Assembly: GCF_012033695.1 (NCBI RefSeq)
Contig: NZ_JAAVJI010000005.1
Location: forward strand, 248,001-312,000
DNA: 64,000 bases
Direction: 5' to 3'
Source: Pseudomonas quercus
GTDB taxonomy: Bacteria; Pseudomonadota; Gammaproteobacteria; Pseudomonadales; Pseudomonadaceae
The notes under the pieces were generated by a model. That model was not told the origin of the DNA, searched no databases, and was given only the letters and a program-made list of their open reading frames with translations. The position numbers were made by a program, and so were the translations under genes. Shown here in pieces: positions 10,301 through 19,253 of this stretch. How positions within the stretch are numbered: the stretch's first letter is position 1; every line of letters starts with the position of its first letter.

Positions 10301-10595
10301 AATCCTCATCATAATTATAATAATTATAATTATAATTATAGGTATAATAACAAGTGTACAATTGCGCACGCACTACCGTTTGATCGAAAGCCGTCGCCCG
10401 AATAACGTTATTCATACTGCCTGAGTTATCGACCAGCAGCATCACGTTGGGCGTTACAGCAGCCGAGCTTAACAAGGGCGCAGTGGTTGGCGTGAACGCC
10501 GCGTAAGCAGGCGCTGACAAATACAAGGCTAGCACAGCCCCGCCGAGCATGGCCTTGAAGGTGGTGCGCCATGTGCGGGGTTTAGTATTTCGCAT
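7392..10595 (-). CDS. pilY1: Pilus-tip adhesin/assembly protein PilY1
   Basis: A 1067-residue exported protein. The signal peptide ends near residue 32 (SAPAYA). A von Willebrand A-like domain follows with a MIDAS motif DNSGS at 56-60. The C-terminal half is the PilY1 beta-propeller, with a calcium loop [12 protein letters not shown] starting at Asp997. PilY1 sits at the pilus tip and in the envelope, antagonises retraction and acts in adhesion and mechanosensing. It overlaps pilX by 14 bases. Unusual is an AT-only repeat coding for alternating Tyr-Asn near residues 85-97, between two Cys residues. PAO1 PilY1 is somewhat longer as I remember it, so this is a divergent member. Confidence 0.88.
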   Translation of the reverse strand: MRNTKPRTWRTTFKAMLGGAVLALYLSAPAYAAFTPTTAPLLSSAAVTPNVMLLVDNSGSMNNVIRATAFDQTVVRAQLYTCYYTYNYNYNYYNYDEDCNNVSAQNMENENFFLANLVRTGCGNGYYAFSRSANGGLNNRVCLKLPDPVGGGNTRYSTRYLSYLIGLLGPSVKTKDYTDGSIPTDYRINVARTVSSSLVTANRALRMGLATFNPPTGSDQGPGGNIAKAISDLQARGDTTAAQANTNYNSLLSAISGLSAQANTPLAETYYEITRYFRGLAPYYNTSPSTYTSPIQYRCQRNFGVVITDGLPTYDRTFPPKDPATTDSTNLPNWDNKANDGDNLNGDTEGDTLYLDDVAKFAYDIDMRSTGTDAAAKSWDATDFPKQNMSTYTVGFTAANEMLSDAASYGRGRYYQATDSATLTAALTQALNEISSKAGSGGGGTTASSVTYNANYYYQSLYNPSDWSGTLRAYAFASDGTLDTNGAPKWTTDTTMKVGSGAGSFQSWNTTTNRPIDLAFANFSPTQQATLTNSLASLSTRNGTGATLTGVDLIEWAKGTNKAGLKTRSLLLGDVIDSPVVLASATAQTASDLTGDTSYSTYLATKAKGMSNTILVNANDGFTNVIDGATGARRFAYLPSTTLPNLYQVEDPTYVDGTTHRFLNDGSLAVFDAQVSNVWKTIAFGGTGGAAKAFYAIQLFDASAGDSFKALWEIRAPDTANASNGFNDLGYAYARPEVARLPDGTWAAFISNGYGSNTGVAALYVVNAATGALIKEIVVDSTETDNGLSSVKLVVNAANVVQAAYGGDLKGRMWKFDLSSTATSNWGVAFSGKPLFTAPGGASQPITAQPLITANTTNGYMVSFGTGKFLEIADKTSSTTQGFYAIWDASNSTGSYTVNDLQAQAITGTSTINGDTYLTVSQNAVDYPNKKGWYLPLSYNGTMVGERVIYQATYTRGRIVFTTAGVDTSDPCAAQGFGRLIELEAISGKMLSYAVIDTNGDGIVNSDDAVSAGVNFASGIPTLNAVVSDKSGTADTKVVNTSDAKVKAIKELGGSGGARRIMWRQIQ
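10311..10350 (-). repeat. AT-only microsatellite inside pilY1
   Basis: Bases 10311-10340 contain only A and T and are built from the 6-base unit TATAAT (read on the coding strand), three copies in a row plus a partial copy broken by an extra TAT. A further ATT/TATAAT stretch follows to 10350. It encodes Tyr-Asn pairs. Such a run is out of character in this GC-rich region. Slippage by whole units would keep the frame. Confidence 0.8.
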
Positions 10596-11076
10596 AAATG
10601 CTCTCCACTACGCTGCGTGCAGTGCTCTGGTCTGGGTCCGGAGACCCTACGTAGCCTATTGCAGTAATCCGGTACAACGTGGCGGACTGGCCATTGATCC
10701 AGACTGCCCCCGTTGTGGCACCAATGCGTTGCACAGCGTACAAACCACCGGCGTCTGCGCTCACCCACGTCACATACCCGAACGTTCCGGGGCCGGTAAC
10801 TTTTGATGTGTCCGGGGGCGCGCAGGCCGCAGGGCTCGCACACAACGGTAGAGGATAGGTAGGCGCCGATACAGCAGCCTCGCCGACCCTTAGCGCTGCC
10901 TCTGCCAACTGGAACGACTGGTTCCGGAACTGGGCGCTGTTGCTCATCTTTTCCTGCAAAGTAGCGTTCTGCATGGAGTTGAGGCCTAACAGGGTTAGCA
11001 GCAGGAGAAACACCAACGCAACGATCAATGCCATTCCACGCTGGCGCATGGCGGGCTGTGTTCTATACAGAGCCAT
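10582..11076 (-). CDS. pilX: Type IV minor pilin PilX-like
   Basis: A 164-residue protein with a short basic leader and a long hydrophobic helix, QRGMALIVALVFLLLLTLLG, followed by MQEKM-like sequence (NATLQEKMSNSAQ) and AEAALRVGEAAV, the usual PilX N-terminal layout. There is no Glu at +5 of the predicted mature protein (Met-Ala-Leu-Ile-Val). A Cys pair lies in LPLCASPAACAPP. PilX is part of the tip complex with PilV, PilW, FimU and PilY1. It begins 12 bases after pilW and overlaps pilY1. Confidence 0.82.
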   Translation of the reverse strand: MALYRTQPAMRQRGMALIVALVFLLLLTLLGLNSMQNATLQEKMSNSAQFRNQSFQLAEAALRVGEAAVSAPTYPLPLCASPAACAPPDTSKVTGPGTFGYVTWVSADAGGLYAVQRIGATTGAVWINGQSATLYRITAIGYVGSPDPDQSTARSVVESIYAKY

Positions 11077-11088
11077 TATCTGTGTTCC

Positions 11089-11811
11089 TTACTGCAACCG
11101 GTTGCGCAAAGCAGCCACCACGGAATAGCTCTGGTCTCTGGCACGGTTGTTAGGGTCGGTCATTTTAAGGCTCAGCCGAACAGTACGTATCAGCTCCATT
11201 TGCACTTTGGTAGGCGCCGCCACATAGCTGGTCACTGCAGCACTGGTGGCATCGGCTGCCAACCCGAACGACACGTTGAACTCTGAAACATTGCTGATCA
11301 ATGGCTGCTGTGCTCCTACAGCCCCCGTGTAGATAGTGTTATTACGAAACGAATAAAACACCTGGCGAATCAGAAACGCTTGCTGGCCGCTTGCCGCTAC
11401 CGCAGCGCCATTGTAAGCGGTTGCGGTGGCTAGGCAGTCAGATAGCACCGTCCACGTCGGCGCAGTGCTGGCGCTGCCCACGTCCGCTGTCACCAACATC
11501 AGCCTGTTTCCATTGGCGTTGTCGAGCGTCCACGAAATAGGTGTTGTTTGCGCGTCCTTGAAAACCAGCGGGCTGTTAGCGGGGGGGGTGATGGTAGCCA
11601 GGCAACCAAACATACCAGCCATGCGAATTTCCTGGCTCATTCGGCTGAGAAGATAGCGAGCATCTTCCTGCATCGCGGAGGCTGCATTTTGTGTCAGGTA
11701 AGTGTTTTTGGCAGAGATGAATGCCTGGGTCACCCCAAGTACGATGATCAGCCCCAATGCCATGGACACCATGAGTTCGATCAGGCTAAGGCCTTGCTGT
11801 CTGTACTTCAT
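11089..11811 (-). CDS. pilW: Type IV minor pilin PilW-like
   Basis: A 240-residue prepilin with leader MKYRQQG, then LSLIELMVSMALGLIIVLG with Glu at +5. The sequence QEDARYLLSRMSQEIRMAGMFGC after the helix is characteristic of PilW. It is the largest of the minor pilins here and bridges pilX-type and pilV-type subunits in the priming complex. The start overlaps the pilV stop as ATGA. Three Cys residues are visible. Confidence 0.85.
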   Translation of the reverse strand: MKYRQQGLSLIELMVSMALGLIIVLGVTQAFISAKNTYLTQNAASAMQEDARYLLSRMSQEIRMAGMFGCLATITPPANSPLVFKDAQTTPISWTLDNANGNRLMLVTADVGSASTAPTWTVLSDCLATATAYNGAAVAASGQQAFLIRQVFYSFRNNTIYTGAVGAQQPLISNVSEFNVSFGLAADATSAAVTSYVAAPTKVQMELIRTVRLSLKMTDPNNRARDQSYSVVAALRNRLQ

Positions 11812-12296
11812 GGCGTTGTCGTCGCGCTGGCAGGGGGGGCAATTACACGGCTGGTAAGAACGAAGCGTTGGGTGGTAGTCCCCGTGCCGTCACTGTTATT
11901 GGAGGTAACCGTATTTCCTGCCCGGCTGTCATCCCAGGTAATCGAAACGGTGTAGGTACCTTTATCCAAGGTAACAGAGGCGGCGAGTAATGACTGATCG
12001 ATACTTAACGCCTTAACGTTATTTGCGAAGTCATATAAATCCTGATTTTTCGGGTCTGTGGGGCTAGGCGTAGTAGGTGCCGATGCAAGGTTCGGCAATG
12101 TATAGTCCACCGCATTATTGGCCCGTATCCGCTCCATCATGTCATAGGCAACAAAACTTGCCTGGGTTCGTATTCGGGCGCTATCTGTATACTTGAGGGA
12201 ATTGAGCTGAAGTGCAGCAGCACCTAGCAATGCCAGGGTCATTATCAACATGGCAACCAGCACTTCGATAAGCGTGATACCTGCCTGGCGTTTCAT
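11808..12296 (-). CDS. pilV: Type IV minor pilin PilV-like
   Basis: A 162-residue prepilin: MKRQAG leader, ITLIEVLVAMLIMTLALLG helix with Glu at +5, then QLNSLKYTDSARIRTQASF and MMERIRANN, the PilV pattern. The ATG at 12296 overlaps the fimU stop as ATGA. An upstream in-frame start would add 13 residues and place the leader inside fimU, so it was not used. The protein has no cysteine apart from none visible in the globular part, unlike PilE and FimT. Confidence 0.84.
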   Translation of the reverse strand: MKRQAGITLIEVLVAMLIMTLALLGAAALQLNSLKYTDSARIRTQASFVAYDMMERIRANNAVDYTLPNLASAPTTPSPTDPKNQDLYDFANNVKALSIDQSLLAASVTLDKGTYTVSITWDDSRAGNTVTSNNSDGTGTTTQRFVLTSRVIAPPASATTTP

Positions 12297-12775
12297 CCGC
12301 AGTTTCCGCCTATTACCACACGGCCGTTCACACACACCATTACCGTTCTGGCCTCACTACCGTTCACATAGTTAAGTGTGGTCGCTACAGAGGGGCTGTC
12401 CAGGGCGCCAAGGCCATTGAATTCGATATAGTCAGGCGTACCAGCATTACCTACCACGCCCAGTGTGGCGCTGCCTCCCAGCGCTGGAAGTAGTCGCAGC
12501 ACCGTCAACGAGGCGGATGCGGAAACCTTGGCCACCTGAAGTTGCCCTGCCCACAGCTGGCCGGGTACCGGCATCAACCGCGTGTGCAGGCCCTGGTTGA
12601 TTGCCTCTAGCCGTGCATAGCCCAATGCCCGTGCAATTTCTGCCATGTCTGCGTTGGCACGGTTGCGTGCGATCAACGTCGTAAACGCTGGCACCAGCAT
12701 GGTCACGGCAATGACCATGACCGCTACGGTGATAAGCAATTCGATGAGGGTAAATCCCTTGATACCTTGACGCAT
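12293..12775 (-). CDS. fimU: Type IV minor pilin FimU (GspH/FimT family)
   Basis: A 160-residue prepilin: MRQGIKG leader, FTLIELLITVAVMVIAVTML helix with Glu at +5, and a GspH-type C-terminus with a Cys pair (VMVCVNGRV and GGNCG). The ATG at 12775 has GGAGG five bases upstream; the in-frame GTG at 12787 would overlap that site. It is the first gene of the minus-strand pilin operon. A -10-like TATAGT lies at 12805-12800 on the minus strand, with no convincing -35. Confidence 0.84.
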   Translation of the reverse strand: MRQGIKGFTLIELLITVAVMVIAVTMLVPAFTTLIARNRANADMAEIARALGYARLEAINQGLHTRLMPVPGQLWAGQLQVAKVSASASLTVLRLLPALGGSATLGVVGNAGTPDYIEFNGLGALDSPSVATTLNYVNGSEARTVMVCVNGRVVIGGNCG

Positions 12776-12908
12776 TGCGGCCTCCACCTCGACGCGCTGA
12801 CTATAAACCAGCTCAGCGTCGGACTTCTGGGCAAAGCATATACGGTTATTTCATGGGAACCAGTGCATCGGACGCACAGGGATCGCAATTTTTTCAAGGA
12901 ATGAACAC

Positions 12909-13442
12909 ATGCCTCGCCCCCGTAGAACCTCACAAGGCCTCACGCTCATTGAGCTATTAGCGGTAATGGCTGTGCTTGCTGTGCTGTATAGCCTAGGAGC
13001 ACCTGCTTTCTCTAAATTGATCGTCGACCAACGAAGGCTGACGTTTGCTGATGAGCTTGCCAGTGGGCTACGAAATGCTCGACTAGAGGCTGTACAGCGA
13101 AATCGAACGGTAATCTTGCAGCCGTTGGAAGGTGATTGGGCCAATGGATGGCGGATGGTTGTGGACAACAGTGGTAAAGGGCCTAAAGACCCAAGCAACC
13201 CAGTTATTGTGCACCGGGCAGGCCCCTGGCCGTTTGCTGTCGTACCTACGCAAAACCTTCGAGAACAGGTTGCCTTCGATTTCCTGGGCGTGCCGCGCTT
13301 GGCAAACCGCGGTGCATTAGCCGGCACCTTCCATTTATGTGACCCCGGCGTGGCTGCTCATCGAAGGGTGGTTATTGCCCGCAGTGGCCGGGTTCGGGTG
13401 ACCCGAGAGGGCCTCCCCACGAACCTTTGCCCCCTCAACTAA
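12909..13442 (+). CDS. fimT: GspH/FimT-family pseudopilin
   Basis: A 177-residue prepilin with leader [30 protein letters not shown] helix with Glu at +5, and a GspH domain ([19 protein letters not shown], then GRVRVTREG). Two Cys residues (HLCDPG and NLCPLN) are placed as in FimU. AAGGA lies 8 bases before the ATG. It is divergent from the pilin operon and its last 8 bases overlap the 3' end of ispH on the other strand. FimT in PAO1 is reported as a DNA-binding competence pilin, but binding cannot be judged from sequence alone here. Confidence 0.8.
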   Translation: MPRPRRTSQGLTLIELLAVMAVLAVLYSLGAPAFSKLIVDQRRLTFADELASGLRNARLEAVQRNRTVILQPLEGDWANGWRMVVDNSGKGPKDPSNPVIVHRAGPWPFAVVPTQNLREQVAFDFLGVPRLANRGALAGTFHLCDPGVAAHRRVVIARSGRVRVTREGLPTNLCPLN

Positions 13443-14382
13443 GGGTTTTCACCCGCAGCTCCTTGGGCATCGAAAACGTTACGTTTTCCTCTCGGCCAGC
13501 CAGCTCGTCTGCGCCAGTGGCGCCCCACGCCTGGAGCTGCTGGATCACGCCACGCACCAGCACTTCCGGCGCCGAGGCGCCTGCTGTGATGCCGATGCGG
13601 CCCATACCGTCGAACCAGGCCTGGTGCAGGTCTTCGGCGCCGTCGATCAGGTAGGCCGGGGTGCCCATACGCTCGGCCAGCTCGCGCAGGCGGTTGGAGT
13701 TGGAGCTGTTGGGGCTGCCGACCACCAGTACCACGTCGCATTCATCCGCTAGCTGCTTGACCGCGTCCTGGCGGTTTTGGGTGGCGTAGCAGATGTCGTC
13801 CTTGCGCGGCCCGCCGATGTTGGGGAAGCGGCTGCGCAGCGCATCGATCACCCGGCTGGTATCGTCCATGGACAAGGTGGTCTGGGTCACGAACGCCAGG
13901 TTGTTCGGGTCCCGCACTTGCAGGGCAGCCACGTCAGCCTCGTCTTCTACCAGGTAGATAGCGCCGCCGTTACTGGCGTCATACTGGCCCATGGTGCCTT
14001 CCACTTCCGGGTGGCCTTCGTGGCCGATTAGAATGGTTTCACGCCCGTCGCGGCTGTAGCGAGCCACTTCGATATGCACCTTGGTCACCAGTGGGCAGGT
14101 GGCGTCAAACACCTTCAAGCCCCGGCCAGCCGCCTCATGGCGTACGGCCTGGGACACGCCGTGGGCGCTGAAGATCACGATGACGTCATCCGGCACCTGC
14201 TCCAGCTCTTCGACGAAAATGGCGCCACGGCTGCGCAGGTCCTCGACCACGAACTTGTTGTGCACCACTTCATGACGCACGTAGATCGGCGGCCCGAACA
14301 CTTCCAGCGCCCGGTTCACGATTTCGATGGCTCGGTCCACGCCCGCGCAGAAGCCACGGGGGTTGGCGAGTTTGATGTGCAT
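13435..14382 (-). CDS. ispH: 4-hydroxy-3-methylbut-2-enyl diphosphate reductase IspH (LytB)
   Basis: A 315-residue iron-sulfur enzyme of the MEP isoprenoid pathway; it reduces HMBPP to IPP and DMAPP. The three cluster cysteines are visible in [17 protein letters not shown] and [10 protein letters not shown]. The substrate motif SAHGVS and PNSSNSNRL are also present. I used the ATG at 14382, preceded by GGAG at 6 bases and matching the usual Pseudomonas length. A start at 14421 would add 13 residues and overlap fkpB. It is the last gene of the ileS-lspA-fkpB-ispH run. Confidence 0.95.
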   Translation of the reverse strand: MHIKLANPRGFCAGVDRAIEIVNRALEVFGPPIYVRHEVVHNKFVVEDLRSRGAIFVEELEQVPDDVIVIFSAHGVSQAVRHEAAGRGLKVFDATCPLVTKVHIEVARYSRDGRETILIGHEGHPEVEGTMGQYDASNGGAIYLVEDEADVAALQVRDPNNLAFVTQTTLSMDDTSRVIDALRSRFPNIGGPRKDDICYATQNRQDAVKQLADECDVVLVVGSPNSSNSNRLRELAERMGTPAYLIDGAEDLHQAWFDGMGRIGITAGASAPEVLVRGVIQQLQAWGATGADELAGREENVTFSMPKELRVKTLS

Positions 14383-14417
14383 GCTGGGCTCCGCGGCGCT
14401 GGGCCTGTTGAATAGGC

Positions 14418-14855
14418 TCAAAGAGCCTTTACGTCGATGATCTGGACTTCAAACCGCAAGGGCTTGCCTGCCAGCGGGTGGTTGAAGTCTACCGTCACCT
14501 GCTGGTTGTCGAAGGCCTTTACGATGCCCGGCAATTCAGTGTTGGCCGCATCGTTGAAGATCACCAGCAAGCCTTCGGTCAGCTCCATGCCGTCGAACTG
14601 GTTGCGTGGCATCACCTGAACGTTCTGGGGGTTGGGCTGGCCGAAGGCGTTTTCTGGCGGCACCGTCAGGTCACGCTTGTCACCAGCCTTGAGGCCAAAC
14701 AACGCGTTCTCAAAACCCGGCAACAAGTTGCCATCGCCTACTTTGAAAGTGGCGGGCGCCTTGTCGAAGGTGCTGTCCACGGTGTTGCCGTCTTCCAGGT
14801 GCAGCGCGAAGTGAAGGGTCACTTCAGTGTGCTGGCCGATACGAATGTCACCCAT
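14418..14855 (-). CDS. fkpB: FKBP-type peptidyl-prolyl isomerase FkpB (SlpA)
   Basis: A 145-residue single-domain FKBP of the SlyD/SlpA class: [18 protein letters not shown] at the start, [20 protein letters not shown] in the catalytic domain, and the inserted flap ([11 protein letters not shown] through [13 protein letters not shown]) that gives chaperone activity. There is no His-rich SlyD tail. It probably helps fold cytosolic proteins. Its start overlaps the lspA end by 8 bases, so it is coupled to lipoprotein signal peptidase and ispH, as in most gammaproteobacteria. Confidence 0.93.
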   Translation of the reverse strand: MGDIRIGQHTEVTLHFALHLEDGNTVDSTFDKAPATFKVGDGNLLPGFENALFGLKAGDKRDLTVPPENAFGQPNPQNVQVMPRNQFDGMELTEGLLVIFNDAANTELPGIVKAFDNQQVTVDFNHPLAGKPLRFEVQIIDVKAL

Positions 14856-15360
14856 GAGCGGCCTCCCCGGTTTTCTTGCCCTTGAACATGTCCAGCGCCA
14901 GCATGATCGCCCCTACGGTAATGGCACTGTCTGCCAGGTTGAAGGCTGGGAACCGGTATTCGTAATGCCAGTGTACTGCGATGAAGTCGATCACATGGCC
15001 CAGCACGATACGGTCGTACAGGTTGCCAATGGCACCGCCCAGCACCAGGGCCAGCGCAATGGCCAGCCAGGTGTCGGCACGGCCCAGCCGCTTGAGCCAC
15101 ACCATCAGCGCCACGCTGACCACGATGGCGATTAGCGCGAACAACCAGCGCTGCCAGCCAGAGCTGTCAGCCAGGAAACTGAAAGCCGCGCCTGTGTTGT
15201 AGGCCAGGGTCCAGCTAAAGTAGTTGGGAATCACCACAATCTGCTGGTACAGCTCCAGGGTGTTCTCGAAATACCACTTGGTGGCCTGGTCCAGCACCAC
15301 CACCAGCACGCTTAGCCAGAGCCAAGCCAGGCGCCCGAAGCGCCCCGCCATATCAGGCAT
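14848..15360 (-). CDS. lspA: Lipoprotein signal peptidase LspA (signal peptidase II)
   Basis: A 170-residue inner-membrane aspartyl protease with four predicted membrane segments. The catalytic pair is visible as Asp125 in [11 protein letters not shown] and Asp144 in [21 protein letters not shown] is the adjoining conserved motif. It cleaves the signal peptide of diacylated prolipoproteins such as BamD in this window. It overlaps ileS by 8 bases upstream and fkpB by 8 downstream, which points to tight translational coupling. Confidence 0.96.
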   Translation of the reverse strand: MPDMAGRFGRLAWLWLSVLVVVLDQATKWYFENTLELYQQIVVIPNYFSWTLAYNTGAAFSFLADSSGWQRWLFALIAIVVSVALMVWLKRLGRADTWLAIALALVLGGAIGNLYDRIVLGHVIDFIAVHWHYEYRFPAFNLADSAITVGAIMLALDMFKGKKTGEAAHG

Positions 15361-18184
15361 AGTGGCGCACCTCGCCTGCCGTGGTGATGTTGGTCACACA
15401 ACGGCCGCAGATGTCCGGGTGCTCGGCATTGGCGCCTACGTCTTCGACGAAATGCCAGCAACGGGCACACTTGGTGTTAGTGGACTTGACCACCTTGAGC
15501 TTCAACCCGGCCACATCAGTGACCACGGCATCGGCCGGCGCAGCCGCCAGCGGTGCCAACGTAGCCTTGGACGTGATCAGCACGAAGCGCAGCTCGTTGC
15601 CCAGTTTGCTCAAGTCGCCGGAAACGGCCTCGTCGGTGTACAGGGTCACTTCGGCTTGCAGGTTACCGCCAATGGCTTTGGCCGCGCGCTGGTTTTCCAA
15701 CTCCTTGTTGACCGACGCCTTGACCGCCATCACGTTGTCCCAGAACGCACGGTTCAGCTCGATGCCGTCTGGCAGCTCAGTAAGGCCGGTGTACGGGCCG
15801 TTGAGCATCACGGACTCGTTGCGCTCACCTGGCAGGTAGCTCCAGATCTCATCAGCCGTGAAGGCCAGGATAGGCGCGACCCAGCGCACCAGGGCCTCGG
15901 CAATGTGATACAGGGCGGTTTGGCAGGAACGGCGCGCCACGCTGTCTGCAGGCGTGGTGTATTGACGGTCCTTGATGATGTCCAGGTAGAAACCGCCCAA
16001 CTCCTGCACGCAGAAGTTGTGCACCTTGGAGTACACGTTCCAGAAGCGGTAGGTAGCGTAATGCTCTTCCAGCTCACGCTGAAGCAGCAGGGCACGGTCC
16101 ACGGCCCAACGGTCCAGGGCCAGCATCTGGTCCGGCGGCAACAGGTCGCGTGCCGGGTCAAAGCCACTGAGGTTGGAAAGCAGGAAGCGCGCGGTGTTGC
16201 GGATACGCCGGTAGGCGTCGGCACTGCGCTGCAGGATCTGCTCGGACACCGCCATCTCGCCGGAATAGTCGGTAGAAGCGACCCACAGGCGCATGATGTC
16301 GGCGCCCAGGGTGTCGCTGATCTTCTGCGGCGCCACCGTGTTGCCCAAGGATTTGGACATCTTGCGGCCGTTCTCGTCCACGGTGAAGCCATGGGTGAGC
16401 AATTCGCGGTAGGGCGCGTGGTCGTCGATGGCACAGCCCGTCAGCAATGACGAGTGGAACCAGCCACGGTGCTGGTCGCTGCCTTCCAGGTACAGGTCCG
16501 CACGCGGCCCCTGTTCGTGGCCCATGGGGTGTGAACCGCGCAGCACGTGCCAGTGGGTGGTGCCGGAGTCGAACCACACGTCCAGGGTGTCGCTGATCTT
16601 CTCGTAGTCGGCCGCTTCGGCGCCCAGTACATCGGTGGCATCCAGCTTGAACCAGGCTTCGATACCCTCTTGTTCCACGCGCTGCGCCACGGTTTCCATC
16701 AGCTCGACGGTACGCGGGTGCAGTTCGCCGGTCTGCTTGTGCAGGAAGAACGGGATCGGCACACCCCAGTTGCGCTGGCGCGAGATGCACCAGTCTGGCC
16801 GGTTGGCGATCATGGAGTGCAGGCGCGCCTGGCCCCAGTCCGGCACGAACTCGGTCTGTTCGATGGCTTTCAGTGCCCGCTGGCGCAAGGTGTCGCCTAC
16901 CACAGGCTGCTTGTCCATGCCCACGAACCACTGAGCAGTGGCGCGGTAGATCAGCGGAGTTTTATGACGCCAGCAGTGCATGTAGCTGTGGTTGATGGTG
17001 TCCGAATGCATCAGCGCGCCCACGTCAGCCAGCTTCTCGACGATGGCTGCACCGGCTTTCCAGATGAACTGGCCACCGAAGAACGGCAAGCTGTCCACGT
17101 ACACACCATTGCTTTGCACAGGGGTGAGGATGTCGTCGTTGTGCATGCCGTAGCGCTTGCAGGTCACGAAGTCGTCTTCGCCGTAGGCCGGGGCGGAGTG
17201 AACCACACCCGTACCGGCGCCCAGCTCTACGTACTCAGCCAGGTAGACCGGGGACAGGCGCTCGTAGAACGGGTGCTGGAACTGAATGTTTTCCAAGGCG
17301 GCGCCAGGCGCGCGGGCGATGATTTCGCCAGTGCGGCCGTAACGCTGCAGGCAGCTCTCCACCAGTTCCTCGGCCAACACCAGCAGGCGGTCACCTACAT
17401 CCACCAGGGCATACACGAATTCAGGGTGAACGTTGAGTGCCTGGTTGGCCGGGATGGTCCACGGGGTGGTGGTCCAGATCACGATGGCGGCGGGCTTTTC
17501 CAGCCCTGGCAGGCCGAACGCATCAGCCAGTGAGGCCTGGTCAGCAATCGGGAACGCGACGTCGATGGTGGTGGACTTCTTGTCGGCGTATTCCACTTCG
17601 GCCTCGGCCAGGGCCGAACCGCAGTCAAAGCACCAGTTCACAGGCTTGAGACCCTTGAACACGAAGCCATTGCGTACCATTTCGGCCAAGGCACGGATTT
17701 CACCGGCCTCGTTCACAAAGCTCATGGTTTTGTAAGGGTTGCTCCAGTCGCCCAGCACGCCCAGGCGGATGAAACCCGCCTTCTGCTCTTCGATTTGCTC
17801 GGCCGCATAGGCACGGCACAGCTCGCGGGTTTTATCGGCGGACAAACCTTTGCCGTGGGTGACTTCCACCTTGTGCTCGATCGGCAGGCCATGGCAATCC
17901 CAGCCCGGCACGTAGGGAGCGTCGAAGCCCGCCAGGGTGCGTGACCGCAGAATCATGTCCTTGAGGATCTTATTCACCGCATGACCGATGTGAATGGCAC
18001 CGTTGGCGTAGGGCGGGCCGTCGTGCAGTACGAACTTGGGCCGATCCTTGCCAATTTCGCGCAGCTTCTGGTACAGGCCAATGCTGTCCCAGCGCTGCAG
18101 TATCTGCGGCTCGCGCTGCGGCAGGCCGGCCTTCATAGGGAAGGCGGTGTCCGGAAGGTTTAGCGTGGCTTTGTAATCGGTCAT
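15353..18184 (-). CDS. ileS: Isoleucyl-tRNA synthetase
   Basis: A 943-residue class I synthetase that charges tRNA-Ile and edits Val-tRNA. Seen: HIGH-type motif [13 protein letters not shown] near residue 60, the editing CP1 insertion with [18 protein letters not shown] motif [10 protein letters not shown] near residue 603, and a C-terminal zinc-binding region with Cys pairs CARCWHF and CGRCV. Length is normal for the bacterial, mupirocin-sensitive type. It lies 21 bases downstream of ribF and overlaps lspA. Confidence 0.97.
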   Translation of the reverse strand: MTDYKATLNLPDTAFPMKAGLPQREPQILQRWDSIGLYQKLREIGKDRPKFVLHDGPPYANGAIHIGHAVNKILKDMILRSRTLAGFDAPYVPGWDCHGLPIEHKVEVTHGKGLSADKTRELCRAYAAEQIEEQKAGFIRLGVLGDWSNPYKTMSFVNEAGEIRALAEMVRNGFVFKGLKPVNWCFDCGSALAEAEVEYADKKSTTIDVAFPIADQASLADAFGLPGLEKPAAIVIWTTTPWTIPANQALNVHPEFVYALVDVGDRLLVLAEELVESCLQRYGRTGEIIARAPGAALENIQFQHPFYERLSPVYLAEYVELGAGTGVVHSAPAYGEDDFVTCKRYGMHNDDILTPVQSNGVYVDSLPFFGGQFIWKAGAAIVEKLADVGALMHSDTINHSYMHCWRHKTPLIYRATAQWFVGMDKQPVVGDTLRQRALKAIEQTEFVPDWGQARLHSMIANRPDWCISRQRNWGVPIPFFLHKQTGELHPRTVELMETVAQRVEQEGIEAWFKLDATDVLGAEAADYEKISDTLDVWFDSGTTHWHVLRGSHPMGHEQGPRADLYLEGSDQHRGWFHSSLLTGCAIDDHAPYRELLTHGFTVDENGRKMSKSLGNTVAPQKISDTLGADIMRLWVASTDYSGEMAVSEQILQRSADAYRRIRNTARFLLSNLSGFDPARDLLPPDQMLALDRWAVDRALLLQRELEEHYATYRFWNVYSKVHNFCVQELGGFYLDIIKDRQYTTPADSVARRSCQTALYHIAEALVRWVAPILAFTADEIWSYLPGERNESVMLNGPYTGLTELPDGIELNRAFWDNVMAVKASVNKELENQRAAKAIGGNLQAEVTLYTDEAVSGDLSKLGNELRFVLITSKATLAPLAAAPADAVVTDVAGLKLKVVKSTNTKCARCWHFVEDVGANAEHPDICGRCVTNITTAGEVRHYA

Positions 18185-18205
18185 TTCAGGCTCTTCATTA
18201 GGCGG

Positions 18206-19132
18206 TTAGCCCTGCCAATGGGCACGGGCGGCGGCGACGTCCGCGTCGATCGCCGACTTCAACGCCTCCAGTGAGGCGAAACGCTGCTCATCTCGCAGCT
18301 TCTGGTGGAATTCCACCGTCAAATGCCGGCCATACAGATCGCCAGCGTAGTCCAGCAGGTGTATTTCAAGGTGTGGCCGGCCATCACCGGCCACAGAGGG
18401 GCGTACCCCTATATTGGCGACGCCAGGCCATGTACGGCCCTCTACAACTGTGCTGACCAGGTAAACACCGGTAAAAGGCACACGGTGCCGCTTGAGCTGC
18501 ACATTGGCAGTGGGCCAGCCCAGCTGACGCGCCAGCTTCTGACCATGCAGTACACGGCCAGTGATGCAGTACGGGCGGCCGAGCAGTTGCCCGGCCTGGG
18601 CGAAATCAGCATTGGCCAGGGCTTTGCGCACCTGCGTGCTGCTGACGCGAACCCCACCCTCCTCTACCGTACGCGCGGCTTCCAGGGTAAAGCCGTGGGC
18701 GCGCCCTGCCTCTGCCAGAAAATCGAAATCCCCCAGGCGGTCGCAGCCGAAGCGAAAGTCGTCGCCAACCTCCAGGTGCTTCACGCCAAGGCCGCGCACG
18801 AGGATGGCATCCACAAACTCGGCAGCCGTAAGGCTACGCAAGTGCTGATCGAAAGGCAGGCACAGCACCTGGTCGATGCCTTCAGCAGCCAGCAGCTCCA
18901 CTTTCTCACGCAACCGTGTGAGGCGTGCGGGTGAAGCGTCGGGCGTGAAATATTCGCGTGGCTGCGGTTCGAAAATCACCACGCAACTGGGTACGCCAAG
19001 CTCACGGGCGCGTTCGCGCAGGCGCTGAAGGATGGCTTGGTGCCCCCTGTGTACGCCGTCGAAGTTGCCTATGGTGGCAGCACAGCCCCGATGCTGGGGG
19101 CGCAGGTTGTGAAGGCCTCGGACCAACTGCAT
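18206..19132 (-). CDS. ribF: Bifunctional riboflavin kinase/FAD synthetase RibF
   Basis: A 308-residue enzyme. The N-terminal FAD synthetase half has the nucleotidyl-transferase motif TIGNFDGVHRGHQAI and RVSSTQVRKAL. The C-terminal kinase half has GWPTANVQL, GVYLVSTV and GVANIGVRPSV. It makes FMN and then FAD from riboflavin. The ATG at 19132 gives the usual N-terminus MQLVRGLHNL; longer in-frame starts reach into the murJ side without homologous sequence. A TATAAT lies about 27 bases upstream on the minus strand (19164-19159), a possible promoter with no clear -35. Confidence 0.95.
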   Translation of the reverse strand: MQLVRGLHNLRPQHRGCAATIGNFDGVHRGHQAILQRLRERARELGVPSCVVIFEPQPREYFTPDASPARLTRLREKVELLAAEGIDQVLCLPFDQHLRSLTAAEFVDAILVRGLGVKHLEVGDDFRFGCDRLGDFDFLAEAGRAHGFTLEAARTVEEGGVRVSSTQVRKALANADFAQAGQLLGRPYCITGRVLHGQKLARQLGWPTANVQLKRHRVPFTGVYLVSTVVEGRTWPGVANIGVRPSVAGDGRPHLEIHLLDYAGDLYGRHLTVEFHQKLRDEQRFASLEALKSAIDADVAAARAHWQG

Positions 19133-19253
19133 AGCGCGCTTCTTGCTCATAAAGTCGCCGATTATAACCATACCCGGCCGCCTACGACAGGCAACAGCAC
19201 AGGCAGTGGGCCATGGGGTAATGAAACCGATATTCGGGCAGCGCTCCAGGTTT

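Noticed and set aside
15224..16450. 408-codon open frame on the plus strand opposite lspA and ileS
   Set aside because: It is His/Val/Gly-rich nonsense typical of antisense frames; lspA and ileS motifs are unmistakable on the other strand.
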